From Formosa sp030427735 (GTDB taxonomy: Bacteria; Bacteroidota; Bacteroidia; Flavobacteriales; Flavobacteriaceae), in contig NZ_CP195158.1 in assembly GCF_051200825.1 (NCBI RefSeq), forward strand, positions 1,798,001 to 1,862,000: a DNA stretch of 64,000 bases. Direction: 5' to 3'. A program made the position numbers and the translations under genes. The notes beneath the pieces were generated by a model. The model was not told the DNA's origin, made no database searches, and was given only the letters and a program-made list of their open reading frames with translations. Position 1 is the stretch's first letter; each line of letters opens with the position of its first letter. Positions 51,453 to 61,322 of the stretch are shown one piece after another.

Positions 51453-53261
51453 ATGAAATCCATACAAATATTAAAGGTCACATTTTTCATGCTGTTAGTA
51501 GCGTTAGTTTCTTGTAATTTTATAAAAGAAGTAGAGCAAGAGCCAAGAACCACTAGCAAAGAAGGTAAAAAGTATTTGGTTCAAGATTCTATTCAAATTA
51601 CAACCAGAGATGGTGCTAAATTATCTGCAATAATAGTTAGAAATAAAGCTGTAAAAGAACCACAACCAGCTATATTATTTCATACAATATATACTCGTAA
51701 AGATGATATCAATAAAGCTTATGAAGCAGCAGATAAGGGATATGTAGGTGTTGTATCGTATACAAGAGGTAAAAACTTAAGTCCAGATGAAATAACGCCA
51801 TATATTCATGAAGGTAACGATGTGTACGATGTTATTGATTGGATTACAGAGCAGAAGTGGAGCAATGATGAAGTTGGAATGTATGGAGGTAGTTATGTAG
51901 GTTTTGTTCAGTGGGCTTCTATGAAAGAAAAAGTACATCCAGCGTTAAAAACTATTGTACCATCTGTTGCTGCGGCTCCAGGTATTGCTGAACCTATGGA
52001 AAATGGCGTTTATTTTAACTTTCATTATCCTTGGTGGCATTATGTAACGAATAACAAAACACTTGATACCGTTTCTTATTATAATGGAAAACGTTGGAAT
52101 GATTTGTATTTCGATTGGTATAAAAAAGGAGTGGCTTATAAGAATTTGGATAGTTTAGATGGTACACCAAATCCAGGATTCAATGAAAAATTAGAGCATC
52201 CAACATTTGATGATTATTGGAAAAATATGACACTGTATAAAGAGGATTTTTCTAAAATTAATATCCCCATTTTAAGTACTACAGGATATTATGATGGTGG
52301 GCAGTTTGGTACAATGCACTATTTTAAATCGCATTATCAATTCAATACAACTGCAGAGCATTATCTTTTGATAGGACCTTATTCACATTTTGGAGCGCAA
52401 GAACTTCCTGAAAAGAACATATTGGGTTATACCATTGACCCTGTAGCACAGATAAATATTAAGAATATAATTTTTGACTGGTTCGACTACATTTTTAAAG
52501 GAGCTGCTAAACCGGCTTTGTTAAAGGACAAGATCAATTATCAAGTGATGGGTTCAAATACTTGGAAACATGTATCTTCACTCGATAAAGTTGCTGCTGA
52601 TACCTTAAGGGTATATTTGAGTAAACATCGTTCTGGTGTAGTGTTTAATTCAACCTATAATACAGGAAATTTAGGGGTAAATGACCACTTTAGTTTATCT
52701 AATATTTCTGATGCAACAAGTTATATAGAACAAGAGATTGATTTTTCTGATCGTAGCCAATTTTCTTGGAATTTAAGTGGAAATCGTAATATTATATCAG
52801 AAACTTTAACCGTTGGTCAAGGATTCTCATTTGCCACAGAACCCTTTGATGAAGATATAGAACTTAGTGGTTCTGTAAGTGGGGTTCTAAATGTGTCCAT
52901 CAATAAAAAAGATTTTGATTGTAATGTTTTACTTTACGAGCAAACGGCTGACGGAACCTTTTTTAGTTTGACACTGCCGTTTACAACAAGAGCAAGTATG
53001 TCTATGGATATCGAAAATAGAAACTTATTAACTCCAAATAAAAAGACCTCAATACCCATTCAAAATTTTAGAATGACTAGTCGAAAAATTAAAAAAGGAA
53101 GCAGAATTGTTGTTATTATAAATGGGATTAAACACCCTTTTTCACAAATAAACTTTGGTACAGGAAAAGATGTGAGTGAAGAAAGCATTAAAGATGCTGA
53201 AGAGCCTTTAAAAATTAAATGGTATACTGATAGCTATATTCATTTTCCGGTTAATATGTAA
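51453..53261 (+). CDS. CocE/NonD-family alpha/beta hydrolase, lipoprotein
   Basis: The start at 51453 (MKSIQILKVT) gives 602 residues with a lipobox (ALVSCNF, Cys near 21); the longer form from 51423 is unlikely. An N-terminal alpha/beta hydrolase domain (about 50-360) has the nucleophile in GMYGGSYVGFVQW, the Asp near TGYYDGGQFG and a His in GPYSHFG, as in cocaine esterase and X-Pro dipeptidyl-peptidases. The C-terminal about 230 residues form the jelly-roll domain of that family. It may hydrolyse an ester, amide or Xaa-Pro peptide. It follows the unknown lipoprotein gene by 13 bp. Confidence 0.87.
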   Translation: MKSIQILKVTFFMLLVALVSCNFIKEVEQEPRTTSKEGKKYLVQDSIQITTRDGAKLSAIIVRNKAVKEPQPAILFHTIYTRKDDINKAYEAADKGYVGVVSYTRGKNLSPDEITPYIHEGNDVYDVIDWITEQKWSNDEVGMYGGSYVGFVQWASMKEKVHPALKTIVPSVAAAPGIAEPMENGVYFNFHYPWWHYVTNNKTLDTVSYYNGKRWNDLYFDWYKKGVAYKNLDSLDGTPNPGFNEKLEHPTFDDYWKNMTLYKEDFSKINIPILSTTGYYDGGQFGTMHYFKSHYQFNTTAEHYLLIGPYSHFGAQELPEKNILGYTIDPVAQINIKNIIFDWFDYIFKGAAKPALLKDKINYQVMGSNTWKHVSSLDKVAADTLRVYLSKHRSGVVFNSTYNTGNLGVNDHFSLSNISDATSYIEQEIDFSDRSQFSWNLSGNRNIISETLTVGQGFSFATEPFDEDIELSGSVSGVLNVSINKKDFDCNVLLYEQTADGTFFSLTLPFTTRASMSMDIENRNLLTPNKKTSIPIQNFRMTSRKIKKGSRIVVIINGIKHPFSQINFGTGKDVSEESIKDAEEPLKIKWYTDSYIHFPVNM

Positions 53262-54218
<957 letters not shown>

Positions 54219-54392
54219 CTATTTGTCCTGGTGTTTTCGTTTTCGCCATAGCATGTATAAGCCTACTAAAACAATTGGTAAAATAATAAACACGATAACA
54301 TCAAACGGATCTGAAAAATCTAAAGCCTCATTATCGTCTGGATTTGGAGTTCCTATGGGTAATTGTAATATAAAAAATAATAACAGTTGCAT
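54219..54392 (-). CDS. Very small single-helix membrane protein, 57 residues
   Basis: A minus-strand frame from the ATG at 54392 to a TAG at 54219 encodes MQLLLFFILQLPIGTPNPDD, an acidic middle (DFSDPFDV), a hydrophobic helix VIVFIILPIVLVGLYM and a basic end LWRKRKHQDK. The layout fits a short signal-like or amphipathic N-terminus plus one membrane helix with the C-terminus inside the cell. As I recall, similar small proteins in Flavobacteriia are often missed or misannotated (even as adenylosuccinate synthetase). Function unknown. It lies in the antisense direction to a spurious plus-strand frame. Confidence 0.7.
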   Translation of the reverse strand: MQLLLFFILQLPIGTPNPDDNEALDFSDPFDVIVFIILPIVLVGLYMLWRKRKHQDK

Positions 54393-54582
54393 TGTGTTCG
54401 GTTTTAATAAACAGCAACTTAGTGATTAAGTATTACAACAGCGTGTGTTATTCATTTAAATAATAACTCAAAATATGTGGATTAAAAATAATGAGGCGTT
54501 TTAACGTTTCTTTATAATCCAATTAAAAGCATATATTTTAATGTTAGGTGCAATTCTAGTAACTTTACCAAAAAATCTGGAC

Positions 54583-55131
54583 ATGATACGAAACTATTGG
54601 AACGAAAAATGGAAAGATATTCAGTTTGACGATAAAATAGCTGAAAAAGAGACCTTTAAAATTTCGAACTACGGAAGAATTTTAAATTGTAAAGATGACG
54701 AAGAATTTATTCCTAACCCCTCTTTCGTGAACGGTTATCAAGTCTTACGCCTGAATTTTAAGCAAAAGCGCAAATGGACGAGCAGATATGTGCATAAACT
54801 TGTGGCGCAACATTTTTTAGAACAACATGAGGGTGTTTATGTGATTCACTTAAATTACGATAAAACCGATAATCGCGTTGAAAATTTAAAATGGGTGACG
54901 AAAAAAGAAAAAGAAGCGCATCAGTTTAACAATCCGGAATACAAAAGGAAAACCCATAAAAGAACGTATTCTAAACTTACCGAAACTAAAGTTAAGCTGA
55001 TAAAACGAAAAATTAACGATCCAAACCGTAGAACACGTCTTAAAATGATTGCCAAACAGTTTGGTATTTCCGAAATGCAATTGCACCGAATTAAAACAGG
55101 CGAAAATTGGGGTTCGGTTAGCGAATATTAA
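54583..55131 (+). CDS. NUMOD4/HNH-like protein with C-terminal helix-turn-helix
   Basis: The start at 54583 (MIRNYWNEKW) gives 182 residues; an ATG at 54541 would add 14. The early NYWNEKWKDIQF and FKISNYGRILNC form a NUMOD4 motif found in homing endonucleases. The middle holds YVHKLVAQHFL and VIHLNYDKTDNRVENLKWVT, matching the HNH nuclease layout (His, Asn, Asn). The last 45 residues are basic and contain LKMIAKQFGISEMQLHRIKTG, a helix-turn-helix for DNA recognition. No intron or intein is nearby, so it is a free-standing, possibly domesticated endonuclease or DNA-binding protein. Confidence 0.8.
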   Translation: MIRNYWNEKWKDIQFDDKIAEKETFKISNYGRILNCKDDEEFIPNPSFVNGYQVLRLNFKQKRKWTSRYVHKLVAQHFLEQHEGVYVIHLNYDKTDNRVENLKWVTKKEKEAHQFNNPEYKRKTHKRTYSKLTETKVKLIKRKINDPNRRTRLKMIAKQFGISEMQLHRIKTGENWGSVSEY

Positions 55132-55353
55132 ACATTTATTTTATAAAAAAGTTACGTCTTTAATTTACAGTTTGTTAGGTTTTTAGTTTCAAATTCAGGA
55201 TTAAATAAGGCATAAAAAATGCTTTAAACGCCTTTTAAATAGCAAACAAATAACTTTTATATTTTAAATATAAGTTTAGTTTTGCCGTAAAAATTTCAAA
55301 ATTAACAACCCCAATTAAAATAGCATATTTGTTATTCTACCCTTAAACCTAAC

Positions 55354-55911
55354 ATGAAAAAAATTACCTTATTTGTATTTTTGAGTTTTGTATCATCTCA
55401 AATTAATGCCCAACTTATAAAACAAAAATCTATAGACGCTTCGATTGGAATTGGAGTTAGTTTTCCTTACGATGATGTACCAATTTCAGATTGCACCGGG
55501 TTTTACCTTAAAGGAGATTATGTTTTAACTGTTTCGAAATGGATAGACTTAAGACCTTACGCCGGTATCATTTTAACATACGCTTCTGGCGAAGATGAAA
55601 ATGGCTATCCAACCGATTACGAAACAACAACTAAAGCCATGCTTTTAGGAGGCAAAGCACGATTAAAGATTCCAATTCCGTGGTTTGCACCATATTTAGA
55701 AGGTGGTATTGGTACATCTATAGGAAGTTTTAAAACCTATACGCTTTACGATAATATAGATCGCGGTGGTTTGGCCGTACATTTTCCTATAACTTTGGGC
55801 GTTGGTATAGGGCCTAACCATAATTATAATTTGGCGCTCTCGTATTATATGCAACCCGATCTTAAACAGGTACTTGGTGCAATCGCTTTTGGTGCCACCT
55901 TCCCTATTTAA
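55354..55911 (+). CDS. Small outer-membrane beta-barrel protein
   Basis: The 185-residue protein has a signal peptide (ends SQINAQ), then eight-stranded-barrel patterns: SIDASIGIGVSFPY, YLKGDYVL, LRPYAGIILTYASG, AMLLGGKARLKIPIPWFAPYLEGGIGTSIGSF, ending LGAIAFGATFPI. Porins of this size are usually structural or ligand-binding. No clear family name; it resembles the small OmpA/W-like barrels of Flavobacteriia. It stands alone with long flanks. Confidence 0.7.
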   Translation: MKKITLFVFLSFVSSQINAQLIKQKSIDASIGIGVSFPYDDVPISDCTGFYLKGDYVLTVSKWIDLRPYAGIILTYASGEDENGYPTDYETTTKAMLLGGKARLKIPIPWFAPYLEGGIGTSIGSFKTYTLYDNIDRGGLAVHFPITLGVGIGPNHNYNLALSYYMQPDLKQVLGAIAFGATFPI

Positions 55912-55986
55912 TACGATTTAAAATGAGATTGTTTTAATGTGCTTTTTTATGTAAATTTGATTGTAACGTTTTTAAATCGTTTAGTT

Positions 55987-56277
55987 ATGGTTACACTACA
56001 CAAGCACATACAGTACATTCTTTGTGGCGTATTCGGGATTTTGCTAATTCCTTTAATAGCCATGCAATTTAGTCAACAAGTAAATTGGTCGCCTTTCGAT
56101 TTTTTAGTTGCTGCTATATTATTAAGTGTTACGGGCATTACAGCAAATGTAATATACCGAACTACAAAAAGTAAACAGCGTAAAATACTATTGATAGCCG
56201 CAACGCTTGTAGTGTTTGTATTGATTTGGCTGGAACTGGCTGTCGGTGTTTTTGGTTCGCCCTTAGCAGGAAGTTAA
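55987..56277 (+). CDS. Small hypothetical membrane protein
   Basis: Starting at the ATG 55987 (MVTLHKHIQYI), the product has 96 residues. Three membrane segments are visible (about 10-28, 38-55, 68-88), with a basic TTKSKQRK loop between the last two. I do not recognise a family. An in-frame upstream start at 55939 would add 16 residues and an extra hydrophobic stretch. It lies in the same direction as the DUF2383-like gene 180 bp downstream, but no clear link exists. Confidence 0.5.
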   Translation: MVTLHKHIQYILCGVFGILLIPLIAMQFSQQVNWSPFDFLVAAILLSVTGITANVIYRTTKSKQRKILLIAATLVVFVLIWLELAVGVFGSPLAGS

Positions 56278-56455
56278 TACCTGAGTCTGGTACCAACCAC
56301 TTCCCTCCTCTTTACGGTATGTTTATAAAAGTGATATCGGTTAATTTTAAAACCGATTGCACCAATGTATTGATTACTATCGTGTTAAATTTGTTTCAGA
56401 TGAAAACCATAAAACATCTTAACAAACAACAAGTATTAATCAAAAATTAGAAATC

Positions 56456-56908
56456 ATGAACACATACACAGATAAGGTTGGTAGCAAGTTAAACGATTTA
56501 TTAGAAAAGACATACGATGCAGAAAAAGGATTTACCAAAGCTGCAGAGCATGTAAATGAATCTGCTCTTAAAAATTATTTTAAACGTAAATCTCAAGAAC
56601 GTTATGCCTTTGGGCATGAGTTAAAACGTGAATTGGAAGCCTACGGACAAACACCGGATAAAGGCGGAAGTTTTGCTGGAGCAGCGCACCGTACTTGGAT
56701 GGATATTAAGGCTGCATTTTCTTCGGATAATGAAGATATGATGCTAAAAGAAGCCATCCGTGGGGAAAAGGCTTCGGTTGAAGAATATCAGGAAATTATT
56801 AACGAAACCAGTTTACCCATGAGTACAAAAGCGATTTTAGAATCGCAGAAAAACAAAATTGAAGAAGGTCTAACCAAGATTAGAACCATAGAAGATATCC
56901 GCTCTTAA
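56456..56908 (+). CDS. PA2169/DUF2383-family four-helix protein
   Basis: The 150-residue protein is helical: NDLLEKTYDAEKGFTKAAEHV, KNYFKRKSQERYAFGHELKRELEAYG, a GGSFAGAAHRTWMDIKAAF segment and KEAIRGEKASVEEYQEII, then a last helix. This matches the PA2169 (DUF2383) group, a ferritin-like four-helix bundle of unknown function sometimes linked to stress response. The usual metal-binding residues would be Glu and His along the helices. It is followed by a strong terminator. Confidence 0.85.
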   Translation: MNTYTDKVGSKLNDLLEKTYDAEKGFTKAAEHVNESALKNYFKRKSQERYAFGHELKRELEAYGQTPDKGGSFAGAAHRTWMDIKAAFSSDNEDMMLKEAIRGEKASVEEYQEIINETSLPMSTKAILESQKNKIEEGLTKIRTIEDIRS

Positions 56909-56940
56909 TATAAGAACAGATTTAATTAGCACTTACTATT

Positions 56941-56993
56941 AAAGACTATCTGAGTTGCAAATACATGAGCAATTCAGGTAGTCTTTTGTTTTG
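56941..56993 (+). terminator. Terminator after the DUF2383 gene
   Basis: AAAGACTATCTGAGTTGC at 56941-56958 pairs with GCAATTCAGGTAGTCTTT at 56969-56986 (16 of 18 positions, with wobble pairs), followed by TGTTTTG. Confidence 0.85.
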
Positions 56994-57010
56994 AAACACA
57001 ATTGGTAAGC

Positions 57011-57454
57011 ATGAACCTTAATTTTTATGAGCTTGTTATGATTTTAGATGCAATTTCCAATTATATTTGTAAGGTGAAACAAAAGCATCATATTTACGGT
57101 TTTATACTTCTAGCGGCTATTTATAGCTTTGCGCTGGCTATGGTAAGTACAACTACACGTACTGAGCAAGCTAGGTTTTATGATGATTCTACCAGCGATA
57201 ATACATCGTATGTTTCGGCAATTAACAAAATATGGTTTGGTCATTTAGCCGAAGACCAAACAGTTATTTCATACAGCAATACCGTAAATGGGCAAGCCGA
57301 ATATAAACATGTACATCCTACATTCTATGCCCTGCATGCTTCTTATAATAACATTTTACATCTGCGTTTTAAACATTATATCGCTAATACTAAGCAGGTA
57401 TTAATAAGTAAACGCAATACCGATATTATTTTTCCTTTCCATTATTTCTGGTAA
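57011..57454 (+). CDS. Hypothetical protein with one membrane segment
   Basis: Starting at the ATG 57011 (MNLNFYELVM), the product has 147 residues; an ATG at 57038 is also possible. One hydrophobic segment (about 27-43, IYGFILLAAIYSFALAMVS) is followed by a soluble part with many Asn, Tyr and His residues (HPTFYALHASYNNILHLRFKHY). No family is recognised. The neighbours do not explain it, and the gene may be lineage-specific. Confidence 0.45.
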   Translation: MNLNFYELVMILDAISNYICKVKQKHHIYGFILLAAIYSFALAMVSTTTRTEQARFYDDSTSDNTSYVSAINKIWFGHLAEDQTVISYSNTVNGQAEYKHVHPTFYALHASYNNILHLRFKHYIANTKQVLISKRNTDIIFPFHYFW

Positions 57455-57561
57455 TTCTGGAGTGTATTATTCCGAGACCATTTGGTCATTTTTACAATTA
57501 TCAAAAATTTAGGTGTATCTATTTTACGATACACTGTATTAACATTTTACACTTAAACATT

Positions 57562-58044
57562 ATGGATTTAGGAACCCTTTTAATAGGTGGTACTTGTACC
57601 ACCCTATGCGCTATGCCTTTTGTAGCCACTGCAATAGGTAGAAATAAAAGACAAAAAACAAGCTTTCAAGCCTTAAGTGCTATTGCTGCAAAATATAATA
57701 GTACTATAACAAGTTACGGTACTTGTAGTCGTATGGCTATCGGTATAGATGATTCTAAGAACATGGCGTTCTTTTATAAAAAATTAGACGACACAGTGAT
57801 AGAACAGGCTTTAAATTTAGAAGATATTGCTAGTTGTAGTATGATAATAACCCGCAGACCCAAGAAAAATAAAACCGATAGTGGCTCTGCAATCGAACGT
57901 TTAGAGTTATGTTTTAAGCCAAAAGTAGGAAACGAAATTAGCCTTTGGTGCTTTTACGATACCAATGACGATGCCTTAATTTCGGGCGAATTAGATTTAA
58001 TACAATTATGGGAGCAAAGACTAAAGGCATACTTAGTTAAATAA
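57562..58044 (+). CDS. Conserved-looking hypothetical protein
   Basis: The 160-residue protein has an N-terminal hydrophobic segment (about 3-25) with small residues and cysteines, then GRNKRQKTSFQALSAIAAKYNSTITSYG and DDSKNMAFFYKK, and a final ISLWCFYDTNDDALISGELDLIQLWEQRL. The layout recalls membrane-anchored proteins of Bacteroidota with no assigned function. It lies 107 bp after the previous hypothetical gene, and both are on the plus strand. Confidence 0.5.
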   Translation: MDLGTLLIGGTCTTLCAMPFVATAIGRNKRQKTSFQALSAIAAKYNSTITSYGTCSRMAIGIDDSKNMAFFYKKLDDTVIEQALNLEDIASCSMIITRRPKKNKTDSGSAIERLELCFKPKVGNEISLWCFYDTNDDALISGELDLIQLWEQRLKAYLVK

Positions 58045-58351
58045 GCGTTGTTGTATCTTCAATAAAAAACGAGGCTTTTTAAAAGTTAATAGTCTTTCAT
58101 TGTCTGTTTGATGTAGTATGTCTCAATAATAGAGAAACTATAGCTTGAGTTAATGCGATGAAAATGATATCTTTTAAAATGGTCTCGTTTTTCATAACAA
58201 ATTAATGTTTTGGTAATCAATAATTTAAAGCGCTATTAAGATTTAGTAAGAAATATCGTGTAAAATCTTTAACAAAAAGTATTATATTTCCGCTTTCAAT
58301 TATTGAAAAACAACTAACTATAATTTTAAAACTAACCCCAACCAACCTACA
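58045..58351. other. Intergenic region with only a doubtful small frame
   Basis: The stretch is AT-rich and lies before the barrel protein gene. A minus-strand frame at 58097-58195 could encode 32 residues with a hydrophobic centre, but there is no supporting signal. I see no repeat or RNA gene. Confidence 0.4.
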
Positions 58352-59608
58352 ATGAACAAGTTTCTTCGCTTGTTGAGTTTACTTATATGTTTAAGTGTAT
58401 CGCAACAAACTATTGCTCAAATCGATTTCGAAAACGGATTTTATGTTACCAATTCTAACGACACTATACCGTGTTTAATTAAAAATTTAGATTGGAAAGA
58501 CAACCCTTCTAGTTTCACTTATAAATTAAATGAAACAGACACGCCAAAAACATTAAGCCTGAAAGAGGTAAATGCATTTAGCGTTAATAATCATTCTTAT
58601 ATAAAGAAAACAGTATCTATAGACATGTCGAGCAATAGTACTGCACTTTTAACGTTTGACAGAAATCCTGATTTTGAAGAAAAAGAAGTCTTTTTAGAAG
58701 TTTTGTTTGTAGGAGCTTCTACCCTATACCAGTATGAAAACGGTAATCTTAGTCGGTACTTTTTTACATTGCCCGATGGTACTATAGAGCCTTTAATCCA
58801 TAAAAATTATCGTGTAAAGAATACATTCATGGATTCTAATAAAATAGCTGAAAATAACTTTTACAGGCAACAACTTTTTAACAATCTTAAATGTAATTCC
58901 ATTAAGCAATCCTACATCGAACATTTGCGTTATGCTGAAAAAGAATTAATCGATTTCTTCGAAAAATATAATACTTGTGTTGGTGGTAATACGGGCACAG
59001 CCTACAAAAAGAATGTGGCTTACGATTGGTTTAATTTGTCTATACGGCCAAGACTTAACTTTAGTTCGTTTAGTATGTTAAATGCTTTAGCGAGACCACA
59101 ACAAACAACCGACTTTGATGATAAAAGCACTTTTGGATTAGGTTTAGAAGCCGAGTTTGTTTTGCCTTTTAATAACAATAAATGGAGTGTGTTTGTAGAG
59201 CCAACATATCAGTATTTTAAATCGACCGGAGAAAATGAGTCTACACATACTGAAGGAGGAAAACAAATAACCCATATTGACTACAAATCGGTTGAAGTGC
59301 CTTTAGGACTGCGTTATGGCATATATCTTAGCCCTAAATCTAAATTATTTGTAGATGCAGCATTTGTTCTTGACATTAATTTTAGTTCGGAAATTGACTT
59401 TAGAAGAGTTGATGGATCTAGTATCACTGCACCTCAGGTTAATTTAAATTCTGGTTATAATTTTGGATTTGGCATGGGGTACCAATTAATGGATCGTTAT
59501 AGCCTGGCTGTAAGATATCAAACCGATAGAGATTTATTATCTAAAAACAGTATCTATTCTTCAGAATATAATACGGTATCGCTAATATTTGGCTATAAGT
59601 TGTTTTAA
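58352..59608 (+). CDS. Outer-membrane protein with C-terminal barrel
   Basis: The 418-residue protein has a signal peptide (ends QTIAQIDF). The N-terminal half (about 25-225) is soluble and begins with GFYVTNSNDTIPCLIKNLDW, a pattern seen in many Flavobacteriia barrel proteins. The C-terminal half (about 225-418) is a barrel with SIRPRLNFSSFS, WSVFVEPTYQYF, VEVPLGLRYGIYL and a final TVSLIFGYKLF. It resembles PorT-like proteins loosely. Function unknown. Confidence 0.7.
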   Translation: MNKFLRLLSLLICLSVSQQTIAQIDFENGFYVTNSNDTIPCLIKNLDWKDNPSSFTYKLNETDTPKTLSLKEVNAFSVNNHSYIKKTVSIDMSSNSTALLTFDRNPDFEEKEVFLEVLFVGASTLYQYENGNLSRYFFTLPDGTIEPLIHKNYRVKNTFMDSNKIAENNFYRQQLFNNLKCNSIKQSYIEHLRYAEKELIDFFEKYNTCVGGNTGTAYKKNVAYDWFNLSIRPRLNFSSFSMLNALARPQQTTDFDDKSTFGLGLEAEFVLPFNNNKWSVFVEPTYQYFKSTGENESTHTEGGKQITHIDYKSVEVPLGLRYGIYLSPKSKLFVDAAFVLDINFSSEIDFRRVDGSSITAPQVNLNSGYNFGFGMGYQLMDRYSLAVRYQTDRDLLSKNSIYSSEYNTVSLIFGYKLF

Positions 59609-59705
59609 TTCATTAAACAAATAAGAGTTAGGTGTTTTCATTTAATTATATTAGTGTCTTGCGCACTTAGCGCAGCTTACTAATTTGTAATTCATAAATG
59701 TTTTA

Positions 59706-60869
59706 ATGCCTAAAGCACGTATTTTACCTGTAATTGTTCTTGCGCAATTTTGTTGTACCTCGTTGTGGTTTGCGGGTAATGCGGTAATGGGCGATTTGGT
59801 AAACCATTTAGGTATTAATAACAATGCATTAGGACATACGACATCGGCAGTGCAATTCGGATTTATTTTAGGGACTTTAGTTTTTGCCATATTTTTAATA
59901 ACCGATAGATTTTCGCCTTCAAAAGTGTTTTTTGTATGTGCTCTTTTGGGGGCATTATGCAATTTAGGTATTACCATAGGGCAACAAAACCTTGTTAGTT
60001 TACTTGTTTTAAGAGCGCTAACGGGGTTTTTCTTAGCTGGAATTTATCCTGTAGGCATGAAAATAGCCACCGATTATTATCAATCGGGGCTCGGGCAATC
60101 TTTAGGTTTTTTGGTTGGCGCATTGGTATTGGGTACAGCATTTCCGCATGTAGTAAAAAGTATTACTACTAGCTTTTCTTGGTCGTCAGTAATTATTTTT
60201 ACTTCTATTTTAGCCATTCTAGGAGGCGTATTTATGCTGTTATTTGTTCCAGATGGCCCGTACAGAACTGCAAATACCTCACTCGACTTTTCAAGCTGTT
60301 TTAAAATATTTAACAAGCAAGCGTTTCGTAAAGCAGCCTTTGGGTATTTTGGCCATATGTGGGAACTGTATGCCTTCTGGGCATTTGTTCCGCATATTTT
60401 AAAGACATATCTCACGCTTCATCCAAATGCGACTTTCAACATACCTTTAGTATCATTTTTTATTATTGCAAGCGGTGCTTTAGGTTGTGTATTAAGCGGG
60501 TGTTTATCGATAAATTGGGGAACGAAGCGTGTGGCAACTTCAGCCTTAATGCTTTCTGGGGTTTGCTGTTTACTTTCCTCGCTACTATTTTATTTGCCTC
60601 AACCTTTTTTTATAGGGTTCTTATTGTTTTGGGGCATTGTGGTTGTAGCCGATTCGCCACTATTTTCGACCTTAGTTGCTCAAAATGCAGATGACAACCT
60701 TAAAGGAAGTGCCTTAACTCTGGTTAATTGTATTGGGTTTGGTATTACCATTATAAGTATACAATTAATCAATAGTTTGCAAAACGATATTACTATGCCT
60801 TTTTTGTTTATCTTGTTGGCTATAGGTCCCTTATGTGGGACTATCATTTTACTAAAACCAATTAAATAA
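59706..60869 (+). CDS. Major facilitator superfamily transporter
   Basis: The 387-residue protein has about twelve helices. Helix 1 is VIVLAQFCCTSLWFAGNAVMG; loop 2-3 carries a short basic motif (TDRFSPSK) typical of MFS, and a central loop separates helices 6 and 7. The first helix and overall spacing resemble CynX/NimT-type MFS carriers. The substrate is unknown. It overlaps the DUF1801 gene by one base (TAATG), which indicates co-translation. Confidence 0.85.
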   Translation: MPKARILPVIVLAQFCCTSLWFAGNAVMGDLVNHLGINNNALGHTTSAVQFGFILGTLVFAIFLITDRFSPSKVFFVCALLGALCNLGITIGQQNLVSLLVLRALTGFFLAGIYPVGMKIATDYYQSGLGQSLGFLVGALVLGTAFPHVVKSITTSFSWSSVIIFTSILAILGGVFMLLFVPDGPYRTANTSLDFSSCFKIFNKQAFRKAAFGYFGHMWELYAFWAFVPHILKTYLTLHPNATFNIPLVSFFIIASGALGCVLSGCLSINWGTKRVATSALMLSGVCCLLSSLLFYLPQPFFIGFLLFWGIVVVADSPLFSTLVAQNADDNLKGSALTLVNCIGFGITIISIQLINSLQNDITMPFLFILLAIGPLCGTIILLKPIK

Positions 60870-61294
60870 TGGTTATGAAATATCCAAGCCTGCCTCAAGA
60901 TGTTGAGGCTGTATTTAACACCTATCCAGAACCATTTAAAAATAAGCTTTTATATTTGAGACGTTTAGTGTTTGAAGTCGCCGAAGCTGAAAAAATATCT
61001 GCTTTAAAAGAAACTTTAAAATGGAACGAGCCCAGTTATCTAGCCCCAAAAGGTAGTACCTTACGATTGGCCTGGCATGCTAAACAACCCGATGTTTTTG
61101 GATTGTATGTGCAGTGCACTAGTAAATTGATTCCTACATTTAAAGTGATTTATAAAGATGTTTTTAATTTTGAAGGTAATCGTGCAATCCAATTTACATT
61201 ACACGAAAATTTGCCCGAAGTAGCACTTAAAGACTGTATACGTTGTGCTTTGCAATATCATAAGATTAAGCATTTGCCTTATCTAGGTTTATAA
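60869..61294 (+). CDS. DUF1801 family protein
   Basis: The 141-residue protein matches DUF1801: YPEPFKNKLLYLRRLVFEVAE, KETLKWNEPSYLAP, KQPDVFGLYVQC and LKDCIRCALQYHKIKHL. This small alpha/beta family has no firm function. It starts 2 bases before the MFS stop ends and could share regulation. An ATG at 60875 (MKYPSLPQ) is an alternative start. Confidence 0.8.
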   Translation: MVMKYPSLPQDVEAVFNTYPEPFKNKLLYLRRLVFEVAEAEKISALKETLKWNEPSYLAPKGSTLRLAWHAKQPDVFGLYVQCTSKLIPTFKVIYKDVFNFEGNRAIQFTLHENLPEVALKDCIRCALQYHKIKHLPYLGL

Positions 61295-61322
61295 TGAATT
61301 GATACTTTAAATATTTTGGTAT

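Noticed and set aside
54223..54429. 68-codon plus-strand frame
   Set aside because: It is opposite the better supported 57-residue membrane protein gene and has no signal or family.
56226..56450. 74-codon plus-strand frame between the membrane protein and the DUF2383 gene
   Set aside because: It overlaps the preceding gene in another frame and has low-complexity composition.
58097..58195. 32-codon minus-strand frame in the gap before the barrel gene
   Set aside because: It is short, with no promoter or clear ribosome binding signal; kept only as a doubtful note in the gap entry.
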